NCBI GenBank assembly: GCA_900316415.1
Contig: ONCV01000010.1
Coordinates: 1 to 56,375 of the forward strand
Reading direction: 5' to 3'
Length of the DNA stretch: 56,375 nucleotides
DNA from: an uncultured Eubacteriales bacterium
Lineage (GTDB): Bacteria > Bacillota > Clostridia > Christensenellales > Aristaeellaceae
Part shown: positions 25,701 to 34,232 of the stretch, piece after piece
How the letters are laid out: every line of letters begins with the position of its first letter
Numbering within the stretch: position 1 is the first letter of the stretch
Translations under genes and position numbers: made by a program
Notes under the pieces: model-generated
Seen by the model: only the letters and a program-made list of their open reading frames with translations
Told to the model about the DNA's origin: nothing
Database searches by the model: none

Positions 25701-28142
25701 CCGGGCATGCCAGAACACGGCTTCCAGCAGCAGATAGAAGCCGAAGCCGGCGGAAATCCGCAGATGGGTGAACTTGCGCCCCTTCAGTTCGAAGAGGAAG
25801 CTGAGATAGCCGTAGCCGTTGACCGTCAAGGAGAGCAGGCCCTTGACGCCGGCGCCGATAAACACGTTGACGGACAGGCGGGCCAGGATCGACAGCCCGG
25901 AGAATTCCGGACTGAAGCCGGTATGCGTGATGACCTCCTCATCCAGGTTCGCCTTGGAATTGATGTCGGTCGTTCCGCCGACCATGCCGTAGACCGCCAG
26001 GGACAGGGTGAAGCTGGCCCCGTAGGTAAGGGGAATCGGGCAGGGCGGGAACAGATGGGTGGCGGTGATGCCGGCCTCCAGGGAGGCGACCACGCCGAAC
26101 ACCCCGGCCAGGTTCTTGCTGGTCCAGGTTTCGCCGTTGCTTTCGACCCGGTACACGATGCCGAACACCGGCGCAATGGTTCCCTTGATGTTGCCCATCT
26201 TGACGCCGCCCTCCCGGTCCGCGTTGGAATACTGGGAGGCGCCGGTGGCCACCTTCTTCAGCGCGGCGGAGGTGTCCTTGAAGGTCGCGTTGATGACCTT
26301 CTTGATCTCGGGGCTGTCGAAGGTATCCTTGTTGAGCAGCGGACCCTTCTTTTCGCCGAACCCGCCCGGATCGATGCCCAGGATGATGGAGGTGGAGCCG
26401 TCCAGCGCCACGGAGATCCGGGGGATGAACGCGGCGAAGGGAACATCCAGGCCCACCGAGCCGCTGGGGAAGAAGTCCCCTCCGGACATCGGGAAGTTGA
26501 AATTGAAGAGGTTGCCGGTGCCGCCGAAGAACGAGCTCAGCAGGGAGGCGCCGATGATCGGCTGCTCCACGGCGGAAGCCTCCGCCTGCAGCTGGGTGGG
26601 AATGATCTTCGTGTACGTCCCCTTGCTCAGATCCGGAGACCCCTCGGCAAAGCTTCCCGACGGGCTGTCCGCGTCGGTCAGCACCATCTGAACCAGGCGC
26701 TTCGTTTCCTCCGTCTTTTCTTCCGTGCCCGTTTTCCAGGTGAAGGCAGCGCCGCCGGGCCGCAGCTTCCGCCGCCATTCGTTGGTGACCTTCAGGGTCC
26801 CGGAGCTGTGGGGCTCAATATAGAAGGTGCCCTTCTCCGAGCCGTCGCTGCTCATGGAGCGGTAATACTGCTTTTTCTCGATATGCTGATAGACCAGGAT
26901 GACCTGCAGCTTTTTGTCCGACGTGTTCTCCACATGGGCCGTGATATCGACCTTCCGCTCGTTATGATTGTTGATGAGGGCCGGATATTCCGCGGCCAGG
27001 CACTCGTGATCGTCGAAGGAAACCCCGGAGAGATAGGGCGTTCCGTCATCCTTCGCCAGGTGGACGATATAGGCCGTGCCCTTGTCCGCCTTGACCTTGT
27101 CCGCGATGAAGTTCCGGTATCCCTCCGCGGTGATCTTCACCGAGAAGGCGATTTCGTCGTCCTTCTTCTTGAAACCGGACAGCGGAACGTTTACCGCGCC
27201 GTCCTTGCCCGTGACACCGGTGAAGGTTGCCTTCGGGTTCGCGTCCGAAAACAGATCCGTGATGGTGACGCTGGCCCCGGCGAACCATTTGTCGTCCGGA
27301 TCCTTCGTGCAGACGGAAATCGTCTTGTCATCCTGCACCCGCAGGTCGGTTCCCTGGGTGCTGTCCGCCAGGGCAGAGGAAACGGGGGAGAGCCTGCCCA
27401 GCAGCGTCTTCCGGGTCGGAAAGCGGGCGGATACGGAGGTCCGCACGTTGACGGCCACCGGATCCTCCGCCGAAAGCACCCGGGTGGCCCACTGGCTCAG
27501 GGTGTCCGCCGCGTTGAGGCCGGGCTGCCGCACAAAGACCTGCAGCTGCCCGTCCAGCCAGGCCTCCGCCTCTCCCGCTTCCTGCGCCATCTCCGTCCGG
27601 ACGGCCCGGATGGCGGAAACCGCGTCCCGGATCTGGCGGGTATGGAAGCGGGTTTCATAATCGGACAGCGAGCCGCCCTGCAGCAGGGAGGACCGGCCCT
27701 CGATGATGCTGGACTGGGAGACCAGGGTCAGCTTCCAGTGCTCCAGCTTCATCCGGACGCTTTCCGCCTGCCGGAAAATGCTGTGCATCTGCGTCGGATA
27801 GCCCGCGAAGGCGCCGGAGGTCAGCTCCTGATACCTGGCCGGATTGTCCTGCTCCAGCCGGTACAGCGCCAGCTCCAGATCCTCGCAGTCGGTTTCCAGG
27901 GTGTGGATCTTTTCCTCCAGCAGCTCGTCGAGATATTCCACCAGCTGCCGGGCGGTCTGGTTCTCCAGGGAACCGGCCCCGGCGTGCCAGGAGGAAGCGT
28001 CCGCTCCGTATCCCGTCAGGGCGGAAGCGGCGGTCAGCTCCCCGGCGGTCAGGGCGGCCCCTTCCGACAGCGCGGCCACCGGGACGGCCTGAACCGTCAG
28101 CACGATCGCCAGCAAAACAGTCAGCCATTTTTTCAGATTCAT
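22701..28142 (-). CDS. Giant cell-wall-anchored surface protein (1,813 residues)
   Basis: Secreted multidomain protein. It has a signal peptide (1-27), a helical region (about 45-210), a carboxypeptidase-regulatory-like beta domain (about 240-340), and a long central part with a glycine-rich, hydrophobic beta-strand section (about 520-830). A large beta-rich region of unknown family follows. The tail has an Ig-like domain (about 1690-1778) with WQVWMGESLGW and YRCIVTDRN. It ends VPTGD (1782-1786), a hydrophobic helix and RRKKEA, a cell-wall sorting signal of unusual sequence. The start ATG at 28142 has GAGGTG before it. It is sandwiched between a foldase-like gene and sortase B. It may be an adhesin or a substrate-binding scaffold; no catalytic motif was recognised. 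Confidence 0.82.
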   Translation of the reverse strand: MNLKKWLTVLLAIVLTVQAVPVAALSEGAALTAGELTAASALTGYGADASSWHAGAGSLENQTARQLVEYLDELLEEKIHTLETDCEDLELALYRLEQDNPARYQELTSGAFAGYPTQMHSIFRQAESVRMKLEHWKLTLVSQSSIIEGRSSLLQGGSLSDYETRFHTRQIRDAVSAIRAVRTEMAQEAGEAEAWLDGQLQVFVRQPGLNAADTLSQWATRVLSAEDPVAVNVRTSVSARFPTRKTLLGRLSPVSSALADSTQGTDLRVQDDKTISVCTKDPDDKWFAGASVTITDLFSDANPKATFTGVTGKDGAVNVPLSGFKKKDDEIAFSVKITAEGYRNFIADKVKADKGTAYIVHLAKDDGTPYLSGVSFDDHECLAAEYPALINNHNERKVDITAHVENTSDKKLQVILVYQHIEKKQYYRSMSSDGSEKGTFYIEPHSSGTLKVTNEWRRKLRPGGAAFTWKTGTEEKTEETKRLVQMVLTDADSPSGSFAEGSPDLSKGTYTKIIPTQLQAEASAVEQPIIGASLLSSFFGGTGNLFNFNFPMSGGDFFPSGSVGLDVPFAAFIPRISVALDGSTSIILGIDPGGFGEKKGPLLNKDTFDSPEIKKVINATFKDTSAALKKVATGASQYSNADREGGVKMGNIKGTIAPVFGIVYRVESNGETWTSKNLAGVFGVVASLEAGITATHLFPPCPIPLTYGASFTLSLAVYGMVGGTTDINSKANLDEEVITHTGFSPEFSGLSILARLSVNVFIGAGVKGLLSLTVNGYGYLSFLFELKGRKFTHLRISAGFGFYLLLEAVFWHARFDIWNSPDYELFDGEWPKASASLPRTFSELFLPSASADGEPEESLPLSADDYPDLIAQAEKVCNASWDKSTDVKIQEIGGDMFAFYIGKKAGQNKRSRVMWMNLTTGRTGTFEAALQDAASRKSLVLDPDNVFTDDGSQSFIREADKMFGETNAALFGQDDLSFDLRRVDIDDAAIKSVYGDLHVLFAVCADAAASTGEEIKISGTPTVYMLGFIPDGNHGLTVKLPMVELGELTGRLPYTNGLANWHMLYSYPMKGKPEELKDMVFEHMTSTAMGEFSLEKKNCFLYASMAIGNNVTSVSCIMPMTMTTKTDKFFASQMRTHYKGDMAVVPREGEQIQAGASPDSYGVANSYYYLRDSDKTAGNRQLYYHSRYSCVLLDDKSIPYYRVFQDGSLDHVFTLTEETLDSGKVLHHLHAARIEHPTGSRTPTYRLTDLDLTLPGAGFNVERIGSTVYLYWVEEGQKKDDKSMSVYRLNAVAYDPDASIASDEFVLAQFEAPADQPISQILLTAQKGYYVTDSAVWSFPLKLVAAMDLDAVVLDHDVIGVGENDTVLIRMVNNGNLSIRGFTITESTVGEDGSVNLVETVRCDTEKPDNNVLHLEGDKPEDDIKGKDAIWRENVGFGTEKQTYWEIKQTVRTFSSRTEYKDDTKQVDLSASEILPGQAAAFTMLMKSPVSWNETANHRLQFDLTEYTANTDQLQSLAMEHGLLPQNVAGAQSLTWSRSAGGTMELDQPLLQSGSGGFQYATGLKAPDSAVLDHSLQNLDVAHRVYVTPDGERRISIYITNDSSQYTSIRLYCELRYDGREEVGYLDLPYDPDSLSHGRGHTLDFPVSALDDGSGAKEVEVTIRGVGLEEWSLLDNSFTVRLNEDDPLRIIVQPQSQTALEEETVEFFVQAAGGTPPYQYRWQVWMGESLGWQDLNATEDTLVLERVHMGMNGWRYRCIVTDRNTNSVTSEEAVLTVLKKTVPTGDASQPLLLLLGAAGLFVLWILLRRKKEA

Positions 28143-28185
28143 GATCAGCACCTCATACCGGATGGATCATCCGACAAAATCGGGT

Positions 28186-29520
28186 TTATTCGACAGGCAG
28201 ACCGGAAAGGTCCGCGGAGATCTCGTAGTCGTTCTTCCAGACCGCGATCAGCTCAGTGAGCTTCCGGGTCTGGGCGGCGTAAAGCGCGGAAGAGCGGAGC
28301 GCCTCCTGCTCCTCCGGCGTCAGCTCCCGCGGCCCGCCGGGGGCGTCGCCCGCGTAATAGATCAGATGGATCCCTTCCTCATCCGTGTAGGGCTCGCTCA
28401 GCTGCCCCGGCGCTGTCAGGGCATCGATGACCCGGTGGGCTTCCTCCGGCCAGACGGCGGATTCGGGATGATACAGCGCGCCGGGCTTGTCCGCCCCGGT
28501 CTGCTGCTGATCCAGGCTGTATCGGGCCAGCAGCGTATCGATGTCGATGCCGGCGGCCAGCTGCTCCCGGATGGCGGTGATCGTTTCCGTCAGCAGCGGA
28601 ATGGCTTCCTTTTCCTTCGCGAGATAGGCCTCCTCCTGCCGGGAAAGCGCCTCCGCCCGGGCGTCATATTCCGCCTTTTTCTCCGTCAGATCCTCCCCGG
28701 CCGCGGCGGCGTCCGCCAGAGCGTAATACGCCGTCTGCACCGCGTTGGTCCGCCGCTTGCCCTCCAGGCGGAGGGCGTCCAGCTCCGTGCGGATCTCCTC
28801 CGGATAGGCGAGGAGAATGTTCTTGATATATCGGTATCCCCCGGGGGTATAGAAGGCCTCGTTCCCGCTCAGCAGGATTTCCTTTTCATACAGCGGGATG
28901 TTGTTTTCGTATCTTTCCCGGTCCGGGTTCAGAAAATTGTCCTCATAATACTGCCTGACCTCCTCGTCGGACACGGTGACGTCGGCGCAGTACAGATCCA
29001 GGATCCGGCTCTCCCGCTCGCCGACCAGGAGCTCCCGGAGAAAGGCGTCCTGGGAATAGCCGGCCTCGGTCATCCAGGCGGTGACCTCCGACTCGGTGAC
29101 CGAGGAGTCAAAGGCCAGGGTATCCTGATAGATCTGCTGCCAGGCCTGCTCATACTGGCGGGCCGCTTCCGCCCGCAGGATGTCCATTTCATCCTCGGTG
29201 AAGCTGTTCTGCCCCTGCTCGGCCAGCTTGTTTTCGATGACGCCCAGGGAGATCAGCCGATCCCGCACGGTGCCCGCCGCTTCCCGCATATCCTCCTCCG
29301 ACGGCGTCTGGCCGCCGGCTTCCGCCAGATAGCGCCAGGAATCCAGCATGTACTTCGCCAGGGAAAGGGGGTATTCGATTTCCCCCACCCGGACGGCCGC
29401 TTCCTCCCCCGGCGCCGCGGACGGCACAAGGAAAAACAGGGCAAGCAGAACGGACAGCACCCGCCGGCTTTTCCCCTTCCGGATTTCGGCGCGGCGGGAG
29501 CGATCAGACCTCTGATTCAT
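28186..29520 (-). CDS. Secreted foldase-like protein (PrsA/SurA-type)
   Basis: A 444-residue exported protein with a basic N-terminus, a hydrophobic segment (about 20-36) and no lipobox. The N-terminal part resembles SurA/PrsA chaperone helices (VRVGEIEYPLSLAKYMLDS, VTVSDEEVRQYYEDNF). A long coiled-coil-prone stretch (EKKAEYDARAEALSRQEEAY) interrupts the region where a parvulin domain would lie, and only its end (GQLSEPYTDEEGIHLIYYAGD) looks canonical. Peptidyl-prolyl isomerase activity is therefore uncertain. It lies 43 bases before the giant surface-protein gene and probably assists its folding outside the cell. AAGGAAGGG sets the ATG at 29520. Confidence 0.72.
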   Translation of the reverse strand: MNQRSDRSRRAEIRKGKSRRVLSVLLALFFLVPSAAPGEEAAVRVGEIEYPLSLAKYMLDSWRYLAEAGGQTPSEEDMREAAGTVRDRLISLGVIENKLAEQGQNSFTEDEMDILRAEAARQYEQAWQQIYQDTLAFDSSVTESEVTAWMTEAGYSQDAFLRELLVGERESRILDLYCADVTVSDEEVRQYYEDNFLNPDRERYENNIPLYEKEILLSGNEAFYTPGGYRYIKNILLAYPEEIRTELDALRLEGKRRTNAVQTAYYALADAAAAGEDLTEKKAEYDARAEALSRQEEAYLAKEKEAIPLLTETITAIREQLAAGIDIDTLLARYSLDQQQTGADKPGALYHPESAVWPEEAHRVIDALTAPGQLSEPYTDEEGIHLIYYAGDAPGGPRELTPEEQEALRSSALYAAQTRKLTELIAVWKNDYEISADLSGLPVE

Positions 29521-29924
29521 GGGTATCCCTTCCTTCCGCGGGCAGCTTTCCCGCGTTTCAGGGATTCCTTCTTCCCGCCGGCAGCTCGGAAGAATCCGTC
29601 CTCCGCCGGGCGAAAGAGGAATCGCAGTATTCAGTGGAAACAATTCCTTAACACACTTGATATGACATATGTCTCCATATACACGCTACCACAAATCCGG
29701 TCAGATTTCAACGAAATTCCGACATTTCTTCCTGCGAAAAACACAGGAAAAACAGGAATTCCGACAGAAGATCATGCCTGAAGAATTCCGGCGAACAAAA
29801 CCGGGATCCGTGCTTCCCGGCGGGGGGAGAAAAATCTTCTCCGGCCTGCGCCGGCGGCGCTTGACGGATTGCGATTTTCCGATACAATAAACTTATCTCG
29901 CACGGGAAAGGCGGACGAAATCAA
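29521..29924. other. Divergent intergenic region (404 bp)
   Basis: It separates the surface-protein operon (minus) from the protease gene (plus). It holds the protease promoter (29861-29888), a perfect 10-bp palindrome GACATATGTC (29664-29673), and three copies of AATTCCG(A/G)C (29715, 29757, 29784). No convincing minus-strand promoter was found for the surface-protein operon. Confidence 0.55.
29861..29888 (+). promoter_or_regulatory. Promoter of the clostripain-like protease gene (TTGACG-16-TACAAT)
   Basis: TTGACG at 29861-29866 and TACAAT at 29883-29888 are 16 bases apart. Transcription would start near 29895, about 30 bases before the gene. Confidence 0.72.
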
Positions 29925-31880
29925 ATGAAGAAGGCGATGCTGTTTCTGATCCTCGCGGCAGCGCTCTGCCTGCTGGGCGGCGCCCTGGCGGAGGAGGGCA
30001 CGGCCACCGTGATGGTCTATCTCTGCGGAACGGACCTGCAGGAGGACGCCTGCCAGGATCTGCTGGAGATGGCCGAGGTGGAGGCCGGGGACGCCATCAA
30101 CCTGGTGGTTCTCGCCGGCGGCGCGAAGGAATGGGCCCTGGAGGACCTGCAGGGCGGAACCCTCAACCTGGCGGTGATCCGGGACGGTTATTATGAGCGG
30201 CTGGAGGACTGGGGCCGGGGGTCCATGGGGGATCCGGACACCCTGGAGGCGTTCCTGAAGTTTGGAATGACGGAATATCCGGCGGACCGGAGCATCGCGA
30301 TCCTGTGGGACCACGGCGCCGGATCGGAGGGCGGCATCTGCTTTGACGAAACCGCGAACGACGACGCGTTGACCGTGGCGGAGATCAACGGGGCGCTGGA
30401 GCGCCTGCAAAGCGCCGTTCCGGATTTTCACATCAGCATCTTCGGCTGCGACGCCTGCATGATGGCGACCTATGAGATGGCTTCCATGCTCTCGGCCTAC
30501 GGGATCGACTGCTTTGTGGCCAGCGAGGAGCTGGAGCCGGGCACCGGCTGGGACTACACCTCCTGGATGGAGGTGCTGAAAGGCGATCCCGCCATCTCCG
30601 ACGCGGATCTTTGCCGGACGATCGTGGACTCCTATATGGACGCGTCGCTGCGGGAGAATCCGGATGACATGCTGACCCTCAGCGCCGTGGACCTGGCCGG
30701 CATCCGGGAGCTGAGAGCCTGCATGGAGCGGTTTGCCGCGATCTTTTCCGGGCAGGTGGAGGCCGGAAACCACGCCGTCATCCGCCGGGGCCGCAGCCGC
30801 ATGTACACCTTCGGCTCCTTCGATGACGCCAGCTGGGATATGGTGGACCTGGGGGCCGTTCTGGATGCCTATGCCCAGCTGGATCCGGCGCTGGCCGCCG
30901 AGGCCAGGCGCCTGCTGAGCAAGGCCGTGATCTGCTCCGCCCAGACGGACAACCTGGATCCCTGCAGCGGCCTGTCCATTCTGCTGCCCCAGGATACGAC
31001 GGAAACCTTTGATGAATACCGGGGCGGGATCGACCTTCCCGGCGTGATTCCGAACTGGATCCATTTTGTGAACAGCTATGTGGATCTGCTCAACGGCGGG
31101 CATTACCAGATCGCCGCCGCCCCGGTTTCCCACATCGGCGCGGACGAGGAGGTGGAGGGAAACTTCACGCCTTCCTCGTTCTTCGAATCCCTGCTCTGGA
31201 ACGACGATACGGAAACCTACGATGAACCGGAGGAGATAGAGATTGCCGCCGATCTGAATGCCGAGGGCTTCACCGCCACGCTTTCCGCGGAGGACATGGA
31301 GTATCTGGACTATGTGGAGGGCTCGCTGCTGATGGACATCAGCGACGAGGAGAGCACCGGCTATGTGGATTTCGGCACCATGCAGAACAACCTGGTGGAC
31401 TGGAACTCCGGCAGGGTGGTGAGCCTCTATGACGGAACCTGGCCCGTTTTCGGCGGGCAGCCGGTTCCCCTGTACGATCAGACCCGCAACGACCGCAGCC
31501 GCCGGAGCCTGATTCCCGTGAAGCTGAACGGGGAATATACCTATCTGGTCGCGGTCTTCCCCGCGGACGGAACGGAAGGACGCGTGATCGGCGCGAACGC
31601 GGGCTACGATGAAGGCGGCCTGCCCATCCGCTCGGTCACCCGGCTGAACCCCGGGGATGAGATCATTCCGGTCTATACCTTCTATTATGAGGAGGAAGGG
31701 AAGGAGGACCTGCAGGAATCCGAGTTTGAAGGCACGCCCATCCGCTGGGAGGAGGGCATGACGGTCACCTATGAGGATCTGAGCGATGAGGAGGAGCCCA
31801 TCGCCATGTACTTCTGCTTTATCTTCAACGACATCTTCGGCGACTATACCATGAGCGAACTGGTTCCCTTCGAGCTGTGA
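29925..31880 (+). CDS. Secreted clostripain-type cysteine peptidase (C11)
   Basis: A 651-residue exported protease. The signal peptide (1-22, ALA-EE) has no lipobox. The peptidase C11 domain starts TVMVYLCGTDL (about 28-38), with catalytic His130 in LWDHGAG and Cys178 in FGCDACMM. Family members cleave after Arg/Lys and are often activated by self-processing. The C-terminal half (about 400-651) is beta-rich, with acidic stretches that might bind calcium. It could digest surface or environmental protein. It is followed after 53 bases by an esterase gene on the same strand. Confidence 0.88.
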   Translation: MKKAMLFLILAAALCLLGGALAEEGTATVMVYLCGTDLQEDACQDLLEMAEVEAGDAINLVVLAGGAKEWALEDLQGGTLNLAVIRDGYYERLEDWGRGSMGDPDTLEAFLKFGMTEYPADRSIAILWDHGAGSEGGICFDETANDDALTVAEINGALERLQSAVPDFHISIFGCDACMMATYEMASMLSAYGIDCFVASEELEPGTGWDYTSWMEVLKGDPAISDADLCRTIVDSYMDASLRENPDDMLTLSAVDLAGIRELRACMERFAAIFSGQVEAGNHAVIRRGRSRMYTFGSFDDASWDMVDLGAVLDAYAQLDPALAAEARRLLSKAVICSAQTDNLDPCSGLSILLPQDTTETFDEYRGGIDLPGVIPNWIHFVNSYVDLLNGGHYQIAAAPVSHIGADEEVEGNFTPSSFFESLLWNDDTETYDEPEEIEIAADLNAEGFTATLSAEDMEYLDYVEGSLLMDISDEESTGYVDFGTMQNNLVDWNSGRVVSLYDGTWPVFGGQPVPLYDQTRNDRSRRSLIPVKLNGEYTYLVAVFPADGTEGRVIGANAGYDEGGLPIRSVTRLNPGDEIIPVYTFYYEEEGKEDLQESEFEGTPIRWEEGMTVTYEDLSDEEEPIAMYFCFIFNDIFGDYTMSELVPFEL

Positions 31881-31933
31881 GCGCAAGGCTCCCGGCCGGA
31901 AGGGGAAAATGAACATGCAGAGGAGAAGCATCC

Positions 31934-32947
31934 ATGAGGACGGAAACCATCCTTCTGAATCCGGAAAGAAACGTCAGCCTGACCGTTTATCTCCAGCCGG
32001 TGGGCGGAGAATACGGCAGGATTGAGCGCCGGCCCGCGGCGCTGGTCATCCCCGGCGGCGGCTATCACTTCTGCTCCGACCGGGAGGCGGAGCCCGTGGC
32101 CCTGGCCTATCTGAAGGCCGGATATCAGGCCTTTGTCCTGCGCTATTCCCTGGATGCGCAGGCGGCCTGGCCCCATCCCCTGGACGATTATGAGCAGGCG
32201 ATGGGGATGATCCGGGACAACGCCGAGGAATGGCACGTGGCGGCGGACCGCATCGCGGTGATCGGTTTCTCCGCGGGAGGGCATCTGGCCGCCTGCGCCG
32301 CGACCATGTCGAAGAACCGCCCCAACGCCGCGATTCTGGGATATCCGGTCATCGACGGCGTCTGCGCCCGGGATTACCTGCCCTCGGCGCCGGACGTCAT
32401 CGCCCATGTCGACGGCAATACCTGCCCCTGCTTCGTGTTTGCCACCCGCACGGACAACCTGGTGCCGGTGTCGAATACCATTCATATGGTCAACGCCCTG
32501 TGCGAAAACGACGTGGCCTTTGAGAGCCACATCTATTCCAACGGCAAGCATGGGCTTTCCACCGGCGATGCCAGCATTGAGGGGGATGTGTTCAGCGAAC
32601 GCTATCCCCGCTGGGTGGAGGACAGCCTCTCCTGGCTGGCGGACGTCCTGGGCGGCATCACCCCGGGAGGGCTGACGGATCCCCGCTTCGGCGCGAAGAT
32701 CAACGGCAACCGGGAGGAGAAGCTGAACCTGGACTGCACCATCGCCCATCTGATGAAAAGCGCCCCGGCCCGGAAGGTGCTGGACGAGTTCCTGCCCGGA
32801 TGGGACAAGGGAACGCCCGGCGCCGCGGCCGGCGTGATTCGGCTGCGGGATGGGCTGACCTACCGGGGGCTGGACGCGAAGACGGTCGCGGACATCGAAG
32901 CCGCGCTGAACGCGATCGACAACCCGGACAGCGCGGCGCGGGGATAA
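31934..32947 (+). CDS. Alpha/beta hydrolase, carbohydrate-esterase-like
   Basis: A 337-residue cytoplasmic esterase related to the acetyl-xylan/feruloyl esterase-like BD-FAE group. The oxyanion loop PGGGYHF lies near 40-46, and the triad is Ser113 (GFSAGG), Asp174 (TRTDNLVP) and His206 (GKHG). The last 80 residues (after about 255) form an unusual helical extension seen in some annotated esterases fused to a small domain. It probably removes acyl groups from imported sugars. It shares the strand and perhaps the transcript with the protease upstream; two terminators follow it. Confidence 0.85.
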   Translation: MRTETILLNPERNVSLTVYLQPVGGEYGRIERRPAALVIPGGGYHFCSDREAEPVALAYLKAGYQAFVLRYSLDAQAAWPHPLDDYEQAMGMIRDNAEEWHVAADRIAVIGFSAGGHLAACAATMSKNRPNAAILGYPVIDGVCARDYLPSAPDVIAHVDGNTCPCFVFATRTDNLVPVSNTIHMVNALCENDVAFESHIYSNGKHGLSTGDASIEGDVFSERYPRWVEDSLSWLADVLGGITPGGLTDPRFGAKINGNREEKLNLDCTIAHLMKSAPARKVLDEFLPGWDKGTPGAAAGVIRLRDGLTYRGLDAKTVADIEAALNAIDNPDSAARG

Positions 32948-33013
32948 CTCCCATTCCGGAAGGTTATCTCTCAGCACGTCAGGCGCGTTCGGCTGTTTGG
33001 CGGAATAGATCCC

Positions 33014-33047
33014 GCGGAGCCCGGGTGACGGGTTCCGCGTTTTTTTT
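33014..33047 (+). terminator. Rho-independent terminator after the esterase gene
   Basis: GCGGAGCCCG (33014-33023) pairs with CGGGTTCCGC (33029-33038), with one G-U pair, followed by G and eight Ts. Confidence 0.85.
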
Positions 33048-33082
33048 GGTTTCGCCGTTCCGGCATTCAGCCGCGGCGTTTT

Positions 33083-33118
33083 CCCCGGAACATCCGCGAA
33101 GATGCCCGGGGCTTTTTT
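33083..33118 (+). terminator. Second terminator-like hairpin
   Basis: CCCCGG..CATC (33083-33094) pairs with GATGCCCGGGG (33101-33111) with a small bulge, followed by six Ts. It acts as a backup to the terminator 40 bases upstream. Confidence 0.65.
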
Positions 33119-33290
33119 GAAAAAAAGGGGGATTGTTTGGAAGAATGGCCATCAGAACCCGCTGAAGCTGCAAAAAAACACTCTGTGAGAAGGATCGGGT
33201 ATCTGATAAACTCTATTCAGATCAAAAAAAGACCGGGATTCCCTTCCGGTTTTCCGGAACCATAACGGAAAAGGAGGAATACCTTCCAAG

Positions 33291-34232
33291 ATGACCAGCG
33301 TACAAAGGAAAAAAGCCGCATCCGGCTTCAGGGGATTGGCCGGAGACCTCCGGAAGGCCTGGCCCCTGTATCTGATGGTGCTGCCGGGGGTGATCTATCT
33401 GATCGCCTTCCGCTACATTCCGATGCTGGGAAGCGTCGTCGCCTTCCAGGACTATTCCGTATTCAAGGGGATTCTGGGAAGTCCCTTTGTCGGCCTCAAA
33501 TACTTCGAGAAGCTGTTCTCCTCCTATGACTTCAGCCGTATTTTCGGCAACACCCTGATTCTGGGCTTCATCAAAACGATCCTGTTGTTCCCGGTGCCGG
33601 TGATTCTGGCCCTGATGATCAACGAGATCAAGCGGACGGCCATCAAGAAGGGCGTTCAGACAGCGATCTACATTCCCCATTTCCTGTCCTGGGTCATCGT
33701 GGGCGGGCTGGTTTTCGACATCCTCGGGGTGGGCGGGCTGTTCAACAACGTCCGGGCGTTCCTGGGAATGGAAACCATCCTTCCCATGCAGAAGGAATCC
33801 TGGTTCCGGCCCATTTACGCCGCCTCCTCCATCTGGAAGGAAAGCGGCTGGGGCACCGTCGTCTATCTGGCCGCCCTGAGCAGCATGGATCCTTCCATCT
33901 ATGAATCTGCGGCCATCGACGGGGCGAACCGCTTTCAGCGGTTCATCTATATCACGCTGCCCCTGCTGGTGCCGACCATCCTGACCCTGTTCCTGATCAA
34001 CATCGGCGGGTTCCTGGATCTGGGATTCGAGCAGGTTTACAATCTCCAGACACCCATGACCTATGAGGTCAGCGATATCTTCGATACCTATGTATACCGG
34101 GTCGGCATCCTGCAGGCCCAGTACAGCTTCACCACGGCGGTGGGCCTGTTCCAGTCGGTCATCGGGCTGATCCTGGTGGTAACCTTCAACACGCTGGCCA
34201 ACAAATATACGGATGACGGGGGGCTGTGGTAA
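33291..34232 (+). CDS. Sugar ABC transporter permease, LplB-like (second importer)
   Basis: A 313-residue membrane permease of the same family as the gene at 284. It has a first helix near 25-45 (LYLMVLPGVIYLIAFRYIP) and an EAA loop reading IYESAAIDGANRFQRF. AAGGAGGAAT lies 12 bases before the ATG. Its stop is directly followed by the ATG of the partner permease. The set continues with a binding protein and a two-component system, making a complete sense-and-import unit apart from the ATPase. Confidence 0.93.
   Translation: MTSVQRKKAASGFRGLAGDLRKAWPLYLMVLPGVIYLIAFRYIPMLGSVVAFQDYSVFKGILGSPFVGLKYFEKLFSSYDFSRIFGNTLILGFIKTILLFPVPVILALMINEIKRTAIKKGVQTAIYIPHFLSWVIVGGLVFDILGVGGLFNNVRAFLGMETILPMQKESWFRPIYAASSIWKESGWGTVVYLAALSSMDPSIYESAAIDGANRFQRFIYITLPLLVPTILTLFLINIGGFLDLGFEQVYNLQTPMTYEVSDIFDTYVYRVGILQAQYSFTTAVGLFQSVIGLILVVTFNTLANKYTDDGGLW

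Larger units (their letters stand above)
32948..33290. other. Intergenic region with two terminators and a leader repeat (343 bp)
   Basis: It contains two successive terminator hairpins (33014-33047 and 33083-33118). It also has a 6-bp inverted repeat ATCTGA...TCAGAT (33201-33222), about 70 bases before the next permease gene, which may be an operator. No clear -35/-10 pair was found. Confidence 0.55.

Noticed and set aside
22689..28259. Plus-strand open frame of 1,856 codons antisense to the giant surface protein
   Set aside because: It lacks a ribosome site and family motifs. Long antisense frames are expected in GC-rich coding DNA, and the minus-strand frame has a signal peptide, a sorting tail and operon context.
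29715..29792. Three AATTCCG(A/G)C copies as a regulatory repeat array
   Set aside because: Spacing is irregular (42 and 27 bases) and the motif is short; chance cannot be excluded, so it is mentioned only in the region note.
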